DNA from: Candidatus Binatus soli
GTDB taxonomy: Bacteria > Desulfobacterota > Binatia > Binatales > Binataceae
DNA length: 64,000 bases
Assembly: GCA_002479255.1 (NCBI GenBank)
Contig: DLMJ01000013.1
Location: forward strand, 62,001-126,000
Direction of reading: 5' to 3'
Shown piece by piece: positions 28,927 through 37,251 of the stretch. Both the position numbers and the translations under genes were made by a program. Each line of letters starts with the position of its first letter. Position 1 is the first letter of the stretch. Below the pieces are notes generated by a model. It made no database searches. It was not told where the DNA came from and saw only the letters and a program-made list of their open reading frames with translations.

Positions 28927-29312
28927 TTTTGGTCAAACTGAAGATCAGTCCGGCGTCGCTGAACTTCGGCACGGTGAAGGTCGGGGATCATAAGGGACCC
29001 AAGAATGTCACCGTGAGCAACCCCAAGGGCAGCAAAGAGAAGCCCGGCATTACGGTGTTGATGGAGGGGTCCAGCGGAGCGGTCAGTCCGTTCAGCGCGA
29101 CGAAAGGCTGCGATGCACCGCTGGCGCCAGGCGCGAATTGCACGATCGGAGTTACGTTTGCGCCCACCGCCCCGGGAGCGTATGACGCCACCCTGTTGAT
29201 CATCGACAATGCGGAACACGAGCCGCAGTCGGTGAAACTCAAGGGCAAGGGCAAGGGCAAGGGCAAATAGGCAGGGGCCCCGGTCCCTGTCGAGCCCGCT
29301 GCAATAGAACAG

Positions 29313-29352
29313 CGCCTTGTCCGGCCGTCGTGGCCGGGCAGGGCGTTTCGTT
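29313..29352 (+). terminator. Possible rho-independent terminator
   Basis: CCTTGTCCGGCC and GGCCGGGCAGGG form a 12-pair stem with G-T wobbles and a five-base loop, followed by CGTTTCGTTCT. It lies downstream of the FG-GAP gene and ahead of the cytochrome b gene. The short T-run makes the call tentative. Confidence 0.4.
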
Positions 29353-29568
29353 CTATACGGCTACAGGAGTCAGGGATGCAAAATCGGAAATCCCGACTCA
29401 ATGAGACTTCGTTGCGGAGACCGGGCAAAATTAGGTAGCCTTACGCCGCATTCCGAGCAAGCCTCGCGAGCATAAAGTCGTAAAAATTGGATTTTTTACC
29501 GTATTTGCTGAGACTGCCGAGGGCGCCCTTGGCGAACTGCTCCAGGGAGTTTTAGTGGGTGGTAGCGG

Positions 29569-30342
29569 ATGGCTAAGTTCGACTGGAACGAAACGAAACG
29601 CCAGATAACCGATTCGCAGGTCTGGCAGTCGATATTCAGGCACGGCTACGAAGACACGCCGCGCAACCGGATCCTGATGGTGTCCGGCAACGTGTGGCTG
29701 CATCTGCATCCGTCGAAAGTGCAAAAGCATACGGTGCGGCTGCGCTTCACGTGGTGCATGGGCGGCATCACGTTTCTGCTTTTCCTGGTGACCGTGGTCA
29801 CCGGCGTGTACCTGATGTTCTACTATCGGCCGACGGCGGAATACGCTTACGCCGACATGAAGTACCTGGAATTCGACATGCCGTTCGGGATGTTGATGCG
29901 CAACATGCATCGATGGGCCGCGCACGGCATGGTGATCGCGGTGTGGCTGCACATGTTCCGCGTGTTCATGACGGGCTCGTACAAACCGCCGCGCGAGTTC
30001 AACTGGGTGGTCGGCGTGATCCTGCTGGTGCTGACGCTGCTGCTGTCGTTCACCGGATACCTGTTGCCGTGGGATCAACTTTCCATTTGGGCGGTGACGG
30101 TCGGCTCGAACATGGCGCGCGCCACGCCGCTGCTTGGGCATGGCGGTCCATTCCATGAAGTACTCGGGGTGAATCCGGTTTACGACGCGCGCGCATTTAT
30201 TTTCGGCGGCGCGGAAATCGGACCGCACACGCTGCTGCGTTTCTACATTTTGCACTGCATCTTTTTTCCCTTGATCGCGAGCATCTTCATGACGGTGCAT
30301 TTCTGGCGAATCCGCCGCGACGGCATGTCGGGGCCGCTCTAG
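29569..30342 (+). CDS. Cytochrome b6-type subunit (N-terminal cytochrome b)
   Basis: A 257-residue integral membrane protein with four helices, carrying two b hemes of a quinol:cytochrome c reductase. Heme ligands are His pairs in helix B (MHRWAAHGMVIAVWLH, His-x13-His) and helix D (LHCIFFPLIASIFMTVH, His-x14-His, the b6 spacing). TWCMGGIT places a cysteine where chloroplast cytochrome b6 has the residue binding heme ci. It is followed by a 49-residue membrane protein, a subunit-IV-like gene, a 64-residue protein and an eight-heme cytochrome. A Rieske gene is not next to it. Confidence 0.92.
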   Translation: MAKFDWNETKRQITDSQVWQSIFRHGYEDTPRNRILMVSGNVWLHLHPSKVQKHTVRLRFTWCMGGITFLLFLVTVVTGVYLMFYYRPTAEYAYADMKYLEFDMPFGMLMRNMHRWAAHGMVIAVWLHMFRVFMTGSYKPPREFNWVVGVILLVLTLLLSFTGYLLPWDQLSIWAVTVGSNMARATPLLGHGGPFHEVLGVNPVYDARAFIFGGAEIGPHTLLRFYILHCIFFPLIASIFMTVHFWRIRRDGMSGPL

Positions 30343-30363
30343 GACGGGACGAGCAGGCGGTCG

Positions 30364-30513
30364 ATGGGAGGCGTGTTTTCATGGCTGTTGCACCAGGGAA
30401 TCGTGCGCGTGCTGTCGGTGCCGGCCGGGATGTCGATCATGCTGTATATAGTGTACGTGCTGGCGGCGCCGGCTGCGTGGAGCGACGACGAGGATGGAGC
30501 GCCGCCTCATTAG
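30364..30513 (+). CDS. 49-residue membrane protein between the cytochrome b genes
   Basis: A short frame read by hand: it starts MGGVFSWLLHQGIVRVLSVP, then one transmembrane stretch SIMLYIVYVLAAPAAW, and ends in an acidic tail SDDEDGAPPH. It fits exactly between the two cytochrome b genes, starting 21 bases after one stop and ending nine bases before the next start, on the same strand. Position suggests a small structural subunit of the complex, like the small helices of b6f. No family is recognised. Confidence 0.6.
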   Translation: MGGVFSWLLHQGIVRVLSVPAGMSIMLYIVYVLAAPAAWSDDEDGAPPH

Positions 30514-30522
30514 GGATTAATC

Positions 30523-31428
30523 ATGGCAAGCCGGGAAGGTAACCAAGGCGCCGTCGTGACGCGTGCGGCGGGAGCGGGCGCAGCCGGAGGTGGCGCGAGG
30601 ACGCCGGCGGCGGGCGGGTCGAAGCGAATCGAAGCCCCGATCAAGAAGGCGGGCGGCGGGGTCGAAGAGAAGCTGCACACCTGGCCGTTCCTTGTGCGGA
30701 TCGAATTCCTGATGGCGATTCTGGTGATCATCGTTTTGACGGTGTGGTCGCTGTTGCTCAACGCGCCGCTCGAGCAGCCGTCAAATCCGACTCGCACGCC
30801 CAATCCGTCGAAGGCGCCGTGGTACTTCCTGGGCTTGCAGGAGATGCTGGTGTTCTTCGACCCGTGGTATGCGGGCGTGGTGCTGCCCTGTTTCATCATC
30901 GTGGGCCTGATGCTGATTCCGTATCTCGACATCAATCCGAAAGGTAACGGCTACTACACGTTTCGCGAGCGATCGTTCGAGATTTTGACTTTTTTCGTCG
31001 GGTTCCACATTTTATGGGTCTCATTCATCATCATCGGCACATTTTTCCGCGGCCCCGGATGGAATTGGTTCTGGCCCGGCCAGGTCTGGGATCCGCATCT
31101 GGTCGAGGCGCTGACCAACGTCGATTTGCCGTACATGTTCGGCTTGCGCGACTACGTGGCGTCGGCGATCTTCGGATTGGCGGTGATAGGCGGCTACTTC
31201 GCGATTGGGTATGCGGCGTTATATTTCTGGATACGATCACGGCCGGCGGGCGATCCATGGTCGGCGTTTCCCGGCGGCGGTCCCGAGATACTGAAGAAAT
31301 GGGGGCCGGTGCGCTTCGGCATCACGGGATTTCTGCTGCTCGCGATGGCCGGCGTGTTCATCAAGATGGTGCTGCGGCACGCGCTCAACATCAAGTACAT
31401 CCTGGTTACGCCCTGGATTAACATCTGA
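30523..31428 (+). CDS. Cytochrome b C-terminal subunit (subunit IV-like)
   Basis: A 301-residue membrane protein. After an Ala/Gly-rich N-terminal extension of about 45 residues comes the segment PNPSKAPWYFLGLQEMLVFF, equivalent to the PEWY-containing Q(o)-site region of cytochrome b6f subunit IV, then further helices. Here the motif reads APWY, so the catalytic glutamate equivalent is missing at that position. About five to six hydrophobic segments are seen, more than the three helices of plant subunit IV. It completes the split cytochrome b started at 29569. Confidence 0.88.
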   Translation: MASREGNQGAVVTRAAGAGAAGGGARTPAAGGSKRIEAPIKKAGGGVEEKLHTWPFLVRIEFLMAILVIIVLTVWSLLLNAPLEQPSNPTRTPNPSKAPWYFLGLQEMLVFFDPWYAGVVLPCFIIVGLMLIPYLDINPKGNGYYTFRERSFEILTFFVGFHILWVSFIIIGTFFRGPGWNWFWPGQVWDPHLVEALTNVDLPYMFGLRDYVASAIFGLAVIGGYFAIGYAALYFWIRSRPAGDPWSAFPGGGPEILKKWGPVRFGITGFLLLAMAGVFIKMVLRHALNIKYILVTPWINI

Positions 31429-31429
31429 C

Positions 31430-31624
31430 GTGGCCGCGACCCCCGTGTTCATCCTGGCCAAAGTACTGCAGGCGCTCGGACTCGCCGACGTCGGCTTCGC
31501 GCTCTACGTCGGGATCACCCAGCCGCACGGGATGGGAACCGAATACAAGTTCACCGGGATCGGCATTCTGGTTTTTCTCGCCGGCTACATCGTTGACGTC
31601 CTGTGGGCTCGCGGGCGTAAATGA
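31430..31624 (+). CDS. Small two-helix membrane protein of the cytochrome b cluster
   Basis: A 64-residue protein, starting at GTG one base after the preceding stop. It has two hydrophobic segments (AKVLQALGLADVGFALYVGI and FTGIGILVFLAGYIVDVLW) with a short loop. The tight spacing implies cotranslation with the cytochrome b subunits. No family is recognised; it is probably an accessory subunit. Confidence 0.65.
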   Translation: MAATPVFILAKVLQALGLADVGFALYVGITQPHGMGTEYKFTGIGILVFLAGYIVDVLWARGRK

Positions 31625-31698
31625 GTATTGAGTATTTGAGTGAGTATTTGGACGGCGGCCTCGCGCCGGCATTGGGAGTTGAGAACAGGTAAGAGCAG

Positions 31699-34479
31699 AT
31701 GGCTGGCAGAGCGGGGCTCGATCCCATTGAAGAAGGAAAATCATACAGCGCGCTGTTCGTGCTGATGGTGGCGGTGCTGCTGGTGACCGCGGTCTGGTCG
31801 ATTTGGGACGACAACATCTCGCGCCGTCCGTGGAAGGAATACCAGCTCCAGTGGGACCGGCTGGCGTACGACAAGTACATGAAGGACGCGGCGGACGAGC
31901 AGCAGCGCCTCGACGCCGATCCCGGATACCAGAAAGTCTCGAAGGAGCTGGCCGAGGCGCGCAACGAACTCGGCTCCGGCGCCACCGCGGCCAGGCTGGC
32001 CGCGCTGCGCGCGCAGTTGAGCGATCTGAAAAACACTGCCAACGACAAGGATCAACTGGTCCGCTTCACCAAGTCGTATTTGACCGAGCGTTGGTACGAC
32101 TACAACCACGCCGTCCAGGAAAGGGAAAACCTGGCTCCGTACAAAAAGGAAATCGATCGGCTGAACGCCGAACTCGCGCGGGAAAATATCGCCTCCGACA
32201 AAGCCAGGGACAATCTGCAGGCGGTCAAGGATCAGATCGAGGCGCTCAAGTCGAAGGTCGAGAGCCGGACAGATCAGATGAGGAAGCTCACCGCCAAGCG
32301 CGACGATTTGTTGGACAAGGCCGATACGTGGATGATCCCGGTCAAGTTCCGCAACACCGTCCTGTTCCGTTATCCGAAGGTTCCGAGGATTGAGCAGACC
32401 GCGATCGACGACTTCGACCGCAATGCCTTCGACGAGGCGATCGCGCGGGTCGATCGATGCCAGAGCTGTCATATGGGCGCCGACAAGAAGGGCTTCGAGA
32501 ATGCGCCCGAGCCGTTTCGCACGCATAGCAACTTCGATCAGATCATATTGAAGCATCCGCCCGACAAACTCGGATGCACGCCATGTCACGACGGACAGGG
32601 GCCGGCGGTCAGCTCGGTGCGGCTGGCGCATGGCGACGATCCGGATTGGGATTCGCCGATGCTCAGGGGCGCCAAGATGCAGTCCCGATGCATCAAGTGC
32701 CATATCGACGTGGGCTCGCTGCACGACGCGGGAGGCAAGCCGATCGCGGCGAACTGGGTCGAGGGGGAACGGATGTTCCAGCAGATGGGATGCGCGGGAT
32801 GCCATCTGGTGGCGGGCTACGAGGACCTGCCGAAGATCGGCCCGTACCTGAAACTCGCGGCGGCAAAGCTCGACCCGTCGTGGACCGTGCGATGGATCGC
32901 CAGGCCGGATGACTTCCGGCGGTTCACGCGCATGCCGGACTTCATGTTCTCGCGCGCCGAGGCGATCGCGCTGGCCGCGTTCATCCTGGACAGTTCGTCG
33001 AAAAATTCGAAGGAGTGGCTCGCGGCGCATCCCGAGCTTGCGACGCTGGAGGCCGACGTCAAGAATCCGGCGTTCGTCGAGGAAGGCAAGGGGCTGTTCG
33101 AATCGGTCGGCTGCAAAGGATGCCACGCGATCGAACCGCATGAATATGGAACTCCGGTCGGCGTCGCCGCGGGCTTCGGGCCGGCCCGGGGATTCACGGC
33201 CAAGGACTTCGCGCCCAACCTGGGCAGGATCGCGGAGAAGACTTCGGCGGCGTGGATATATGCGTGGTTGAAGAATCCACATGATTTCTCGCCGCATACG
33301 GCGATGCCGTCGTTGCGCCTGAGCGATCGCGAAGCGGAAGCGCTGACCGCCTTCCTGATGACGCATGGCAAGAAGAGAGAAAACGCCGGCGTCGAAACCG
33401 CGCTCAAGAATCCCGGGCAGATCAAGAAGGGCGAAGCGCTGGTGCGCAAGTACGGATGCTTCGGATGCCACGAGATCGAGGGGATGGGCAAGGAGTCGCG
33501 AACCGGCGCCGAGCTGACGACCTTCGGCTCCAAGCATCTCGACGAACTATTTTTCGGCAACCAGATGCGGATTCCCGAGACGTGGGATCAGTGGGCGTTC
33601 CATAAACTGCAATCCCCGCGCACCTACGCGACCAGGGATGTCGAGCAGTTGATGCCGAATTTCCATTTCGACAGCGCCGACATCAGGAACCTGGTCGTGT
33701 TCCTGGCCGGCCTGACGCAGGGCACGGTGCAGGAGCGGTACCGGATGCCCGGATCGGAGCATCAGGCGCAAATCGTCGCGGGCCGGCGAATGGTCAATTA
33801 CTACAACTGCGTCGGCTGCCATATCATCGAGAATCGGGGCGGCTACATCAGCCGCTTCTACCCGGGAGATGAAATCAACTTTGCGCCGCCAATACTCAAT
33901 GGCGAGGGTTTCAAGGTTCAACCCGAGTGGCTATTCGCGTTCCTCCAGGAACCCACCGAGATTCGTCCGTGGCTGAAGATCAGGATGCCGACTTTTCATT
34001 TCACCAACGGTGAAGACGACACGATCGTGAACTACTTCACGGCGCTCTCGGACCTGAACGTGCCGTATATGTTCATCGACACCAACCTGATTGCGCCGGC
34101 TGAGCTGGCCGCCGGCGCGAAGCTGATGACGAAGGACTACTTCAACTGCTTCAGCTGCCATCAGGAGGGCGACAAGAAGCCTGAGGGACCGCCGTCGGGA
34201 TGGGCGCCCGACATGGCGCTGACGCATCAGCGGCTCAATCCCGACTGGGTAGTGAAGTGGATCGCAAATCCGTCGGCGCTACAGCCGGGAACCAAGATGC
34301 CGTCGTACTATCCGGGCGGCCCGGAGGACATACTGGGCGGCAACCAGGACAAACAGATCCGCGCGCTGACGGACTATCTTTTCTGGCTTGGAACTCATCC
34401 GGGAGAGACACCGCCGGCCCGGATGGCGACGGCGCCGGTGAAAAATGAAAAAGTGAAAAGTGAAGTGAGTAAGAAGTAG
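31699..34479 (+). CDS. Membrane-anchored octaheme c-type cytochrome
   Basis: A 926-residue protein with an N-terminal transmembrane anchor (SALFVLMVAVLLVTAVWSIW), a charged coiled coil over about residues 55-200, and eight CxxCH heme-binding motifs: CQSCH, CTPCH, CIKCH, CAGCH, CKGCH, CFGCH, CVGCH and CFSCH, at about residues 254, 293, 331, 365, 472, 587, 704 and 817. The last five sit in repeated mono-heme cytochrome c domains with a distal methionine (for example TRMPDFMFS). It is probably the electron-carrying periplasmic subunit of the quinol oxidising complex, in place of cytochrome c1. The coiled coil is unusual in such a cytochrome. Confidence 0.9.
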   Translation: MAGRAGLDPIEEGKSYSALFVLMVAVLLVTAVWSIWDDNISRRPWKEYQLQWDRLAYDKYMKDAADEQQRLDADPGYQKVSKELAEARNELGSGATAARLAALRAQLSDLKNTANDKDQLVRFTKSYLTERWYDYNHAVQERENLAPYKKEIDRLNAELARENIASDKARDNLQAVKDQIEALKSKVESRTDQMRKLTAKRDDLLDKADTWMIPVKFRNTVLFRYPKVPRIEQTAIDDFDRNAFDEAIARVDRCQSCHMGADKKGFENAPEPFRTHSNFDQIILKHPPDKLGCTPCHDGQGPAVSSVRLAHGDDPDWDSPMLRGAKMQSRCIKCHIDVGSLHDAGGKPIAANWVEGERMFQQMGCAGCHLVAGYEDLPKIGPYLKLAAAKLDPSWTVRWIARPDDFRRFTRMPDFMFSRAEAIALAAFILDSSSKNSKEWLAAHPELATLEADVKNPAFVEEGKGLFESVGCKGCHAIEPHEYGTPVGVAAGFGPARGFTAKDFAPNLGRIAEKTSAAWIYAWLKNPHDFSPHTAMPSLRLSDREAEALTAFLMTHGKKRENAGVETALKNPGQIKKGEALVRKYGCFGCHEIEGMGKESRTGAELTTFGSKHLDELFFGNQMRIPETWDQWAFHKLQSPRTYATRDVEQLMPNFHFDSADIRNLVVFLAGLTQGTVQERYRMPGSEHQAQIVAGRRMVNYYNCVGCHIIENRGGYISRFYPGDEINFAPPILNGEGFKVQPEWLFAFLQEPTEIRPWLKIRMPTFHFTNGEDDTIVNYFTALSDLNVPYMFIDTNLIAPAELAAGAKLMTKDYFNCFSCHQEGDKKPEGPPSGWAPDMALTHQRLNPDWVVKWIANPSALQPGTKMPSYYPGGPEDILGGNQDKQIRALTDYLFWLGTHPGETPPARMATAPVKNEKVKSEVSKK

Positions 34480-34579
34480 GTTGTTATCGCCTAATCGATT
34501 GAGTGGGCAACTGATTATTCGCTAAGGTGAGAGAGTTTGATTTAACTGGGTAAAACATATCAGCGATTTCGCCGGAGAA

Positions 34580-35290
34580 ATGGTAATGACAAAGTTTGCA
34601 ATTGTACTGGCGGCGTGTGCGGCTGTCGCGCTCGGCATGAGCGTGGGCGCCGGCCTCGCGAGCGCTGCCGGCGGCACGATTAGCGGAACCGTCAAGTATG
34701 ACGGTACGGCGCCCGCGCCCAGGCAGCTCGCGGTGACCAAGGACAAGGAAGTATGCGCGCTGCATCCGCACTTCGAACAGGACTTGGTCGTCGGCAGCGG
34801 CGGTGGAATCGCGAACGCGGTTGTGACCGTGAAAGGCGCCAAGGGCGACCTGAAGCCCGGTGAAGTAAAGTTCGATCAGAAGGGATGCGACTACGTGCCG
34901 CACGTGCTCGCGTTCCCGGCCGGCAGCACCGTGGACATCCTGAACTCGGACGGGATTCTGCACAACATCCATTCCTATTCGACCAGGAATCCAGCGTTCA
35001 ACATGGCTCAGCCCAAGTTCAAGAAAGTAATCCAGCGAAAGGTCGAACAGCCGGAAGTGATCAAGATCACCTGCGATGCGCACGGCTGGATGCACGCCTG
35101 GTGGGTCGCGACCGACACTCCGTACTTCGCGGTGACGGACGACAAGGGCAACTACTCGATCGCAGGCGTGCCGCCGGGCAACTACGAAGTCGAAGTGTGG
35201 CAGGAAAAGCTCGGCACGCAGGATCAGAAAGTCGATGTGAAAGACGGCGCGACGGCGACGGGCAATTTCTCGTTGAAGCCGAAGGGCTGA
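34580..35290 (+). CDS. Secreted cupredoxin-like protein with carboxypeptidase-regulatory-like tail
   Basis: A 236-residue exported protein with a signal peptide ending near ASAAGG. The body has a blue-copper-like site: a first histidine in LHNIHSY and a second cluster CDAHGWMHAW (Cys, His and Met ligands), as in plastocyanin-like and related folds. The C-terminal part (GNYSIAGVPPGNYEVEVWQE) is a carboxypeptidase-regulatory-like Ig fold. Its place 100 bases after the octaheme cytochrome suggests a soluble electron carrier for it. Copper binding is inferred. Confidence 0.78.
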   Translation: MVMTKFAIVLAACAAVALGMSVGAGLASAAGGTISGTVKYDGTAPAPRQLAVTKDKEVCALHPHFEQDLVVGSGGGIANAVVTVKGAKGDLKPGEVKFDQKGCDYVPHVLAFPAGSTVDILNSDGILHNIHSYSTRNPAFNMAQPKFKKVIQRKVEQPEVIKITCDAHGWMHAWWVATDTPYFAVTDDKGNYSIAGVPPGNYEVEVWQEKLGTQDQKVDVKDGATATGNFSLKPKG

Positions 35291-35306
35291 GCGCTAATCC
35301 GCACCG

Positions 35307-35663
35307 ATGATTAAACGCCTGGTTACGCTCGAAGTCGCGACCTCGGACCTCGCGGACGCAGCGTCGATCTACGAAAAGAACTTCGGCTTTGCCGTAGCCA
35401 GGCCGGCAGATGGGAAGTCGGCGTCGGTGAAGGTCGGCGGCGCGGAGATTCGTCTCGTCGCGGCGGCCGCGATCGATTCGTCGAGCGAAGGGATGATCGG
35501 CCTGTGGCTCGAGGCGGAGGACGTCGATCGGGTGATAGCGGACTTTCGCGCCGCCGGTCTTGACGCCGGCGCGATTCGGAAGGACTCGGGACGCCGTATC
35601 CTGACGATCGATCCCAAGCTGGCCAGCCAGGTCCCGCTGTTCATCTTCGATCGCAAAGCCTAG
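35307..35663 (+). CDS. VOC/glyoxalase-like domain protein
   Basis: A 118-residue protein with two short beta-alpha-beta-beta-beta units typical of the vicinal-oxygen-chelate superfamily: KRLVTLEVATSDLADAASIY with EKNFGF, and a second half IGLWLEAEDVDRVIADFR. The single domain could be a small isomerase, a resistance protein or a binding protein; metal ligands are not clearly conserved. It starts 16 bases after the cupredoxin gene, so it may be cotranscribed. Confidence 0.7.
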   Translation: MIKRLVTLEVATSDLADAASIYEKNFGFAVARPADGKSASVKVGGAEIRLVAAAAIDSSSEGMIGLWLEAEDVDRVIADFRAAGLDAGAIRKDSGRRILTIDPKLASQVPLFIFDRKA

Positions 35664-35687
35664 CCGGAGCGCGAGCAGGCACAGCGC

Positions 35688-36446
35688 TCAGACCTCGGTG
35701 GTGAAAGTGGCGCGCACCGCTTCCTCGAGCCTGCGCGTCAGCTCGGTGCGGTCGGCGCTGCGCATTCCTTCGGTCGCGATCGGCTTTCCAATCGTCATGC
35801 GCATCGCGCAGCCCGGGGTCACGATCTTTGCGCGGCGCGGGAAAATAAGGCCGGATCCGCTGATCGACATCGGCACCGCCGGCAACTTCGACAGGATCGC
35901 GAGCCACGCGGCGCCATCTTCGAACTCGTGGACCCGGTTGTCGTTGAAGCGATGGCCCTCGGCGAAGATGTAGACGTCGAGGCCACTTCGGATGATCTGA
36001 ATCGCCTTGCGAATTGCCTTGCCTCCGGACTCGCGGTCGATGATCACGTGACCGCCGCGTTGCATCGCGTAGCCGATCACCGGGATTTTGAGCAGTTCTT
36101 TTTTCGCGATGGAGCGGGGCTCGCCCGGCATGAACGCGGTGACGGCGAAGATGTCGAAGAAGCTCTGGTGGTTTGCAACCAGGATGAACGACTTCAGACC
36201 GGCGAGATTTTCGAGACCTTCGATTTGCACCTTGATGCCGCAGAGTCTGATTATTCCGCGAGCCCATGCGCGACTGATCAGTGTGACCGCGTGCTGCTTG
36301 CCCATCGTGGCGGCAATCGCGGCGGCGATCGCGCAAGGCGCCGTCCACAGCACTGACAGCACCGTCGCGACTATCCCCCATGCGAGGTTGAAGATGCCGC
36401 GATGCGCACCGGCGGTGTATGACGAAGCTTCGGCGTGATTGGCCAT
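35688..36446 (-). CDS. plsC: 1-acyl-sn-glycerol-3-phosphate acyltransferase-like protein
   Basis: A 252-residue membrane-associated acyltransferase. The catalytic His-x4-Asp motif is NHQSFFDIF, and the substrate-binding block is FAEGHRFND in place of the usual FPEGTRS. An N-terminal hydrophobic segment anchors it in the membrane. It probably makes phosphatidic acid from lysophosphatidate and acyl-ACP or acyl-CoA. It is alone on its strand between the VOC gene and a small divergent gene. The His in place of Thr in the EGT motif could alter acceptor choice. Confidence 0.82.
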   Translation of the reverse strand: MANHAEASSYTAGAHRGIFNLAWGIVATVLSVLWTAPCAIAAAIAATMGKQHAVTLISRAWARGIIRLCGIKVQIEGLENLAGLKSFILVANHQSFFDIFAVTAFMPGEPRSIAKKELLKIPVIGYAMQRGGHVIIDRESGGKAIRKAIQIIRSGLDVYIFAEGHRFNDNRVHEFEDGAAWLAILSKLPAVPMSISGSGLIFPRRAKIVTPGCAMRMTIGKPIATEGMRSADRTELTRRLEEAVRATFTTEV

Positions 36447-36601
36447 GCCCGACTACTTTGCCCGCTGGCCTCGCCGTGCTGCAAGCGCGCCGCAGATGCG
36501 TCGATTGGCAGTACACATCCGGGAAAGCGCGAAAGTTGACACTGCCATGACGGCGTTGTTACATCGATCATAGCAAGACAAAGCCGACCGTCGAGGATTC
36601 A

Positions 36602-36787
36602 ATGGGCCGAATCACCGGGTTTCAGCAGTTTCTCCAAATCCTGACCGTGCCGGACAACATCCCGATCATCGCGATGCTGATCATGGTGATGTTCTTCACG
36701 TATGTCGCGCTCAAGCAGGGCCGTCGCAACGATCAGCTGATCGCGCACGGCCATCGCGAACGCATCATCGACGAGATGAGGAAGTAG
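36602..36787 (+). CDS. Small single-pass membrane protein
   Basis: A 61-residue protein with one hydrophobic helix (IPIIAMLIMVMFFTYVAL) and a basic, histidine-containing cytosolic tail GRRNDQLIAHGHRER. Nothing in it is family-specific. It precedes a secreted protein gene by 11 bases, so the two may form an operon. Confidence 0.55.
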   Translation: MGRITGFQQFLQILTVPDNIPIIAMLIMVMFFTYVALKQGRRNDQLIAHGHRERIIDEMRK

Positions 36788-36798
36788 CCGCGGCGCCG

Positions 36799-37251
36799 AT
36801 GCTGCTCGCGATTGCCGCCGTTCTATTTGCCACGGTTCAAACGACTCTGGCCGCGGATTTATCCGCGCCGTCCGACGCCGGCGCCGAAGCGGCGTGCGCC
36901 GAAATCAAAAATGCGCTTCATGCGCTGGCCAGTGCGGAGCACGACGAATCGTTGGCGCTCGATCTTGCTTCCAGCGGCGGCAATTCGACCGCGATCGTCG
37001 AGGCGCGGCTGTCCGTCCTGCTCGATCGCGCGCAGGATTTGCGCGTCGTGCTCGAGCACGTCCGTCAAAGTGCGGTCGCGCGCGACCCGATGGTCGATCA
37101 ATGCACGCGGATGGGGTTTGGCGCGCTGGTGATGTCCGAGAAACTGAGTTCCGACGTGGAGACTGTCCTGTTCGGCGGCGACGATTCTGTCGCGCAAGCG
37201 CCCGAGCTCAAGTCTGCTCCCCCTGCATCGCCGCCTGCTCGGCAACCCTGA
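36799..37251 (+). CDS. Secreted protein of unknown function
   Basis: A 150-residue protein starting with a signal peptide (LLAIAAVLFATVQTTLAAD). The mature part is Ala-rich and helical with two cysteines (EAACAEIK and VDQCTRMG) and ends in a Pro-rich tail. Its 3' end overlaps the convergent FTR1 gene by 44 bases. No family is recognised. Confidence 0.55.
   Translation: MLLAIAAVLFATVQTTLAADLSAPSDAGAEAACAEIKNALHALASAEHDESLALDLASSGGNSTAIVEARLSVLLDRAQDLRVVLEHVRQSAVARDPMVDQCTRMGFGALVMSEKLSSDVETVLFGGDDSVAQAPELKSAPPASPPARQP

Larger units (their letters stand above)
27358..29270 (+). pseudogene. Frameshifted secreted Calx-beta / FG-GAP repeat protein
   Basis: One gene broken by a single-base deletion near 27601. 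The first frame (27358-27609) has a signal peptide and most of a Calx-beta domain ending GINYTAASG; the second frame resumes exactly where the domain continues, LVIPAGATSATIPVTV, so adding one base restores TAASGTLVIPAG. Six FG-GAP/VCBS-like units of 54 residues follow (each with ADVNGDGLPDLIVAN, a calcium-binding DxNGDGxxD loop), then a Thr/Ala/Pro linker, and an ASH/Hydin-like Ig domain (LNFGTVKVG to APGANCTIGVTFAP) with a Lys/Gly tail. It is probably a cell-surface or secreted adhesin-like protein. A sequencing error would make it intact. Confidence 0.82.

Noticed and set aside
27582..29219. Long open frame on the minus strand (545 codons) opposite the FG-GAP gene
   Set aside because: It is the mirror of a GC-rich tandem-repeat gene; its translation is low-complexity Gly/Arg/Val and has no ribosome-binding site, whereas the plus strand gives clear FG-GAP units.
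31741..33537. Long minus-strand open frame opposite the octaheme cytochrome
   Set aside because: The plus strand has eight CxxCH motifs and normal codon choice; the opposite frame shows no domain and is a GC-rich shadow.
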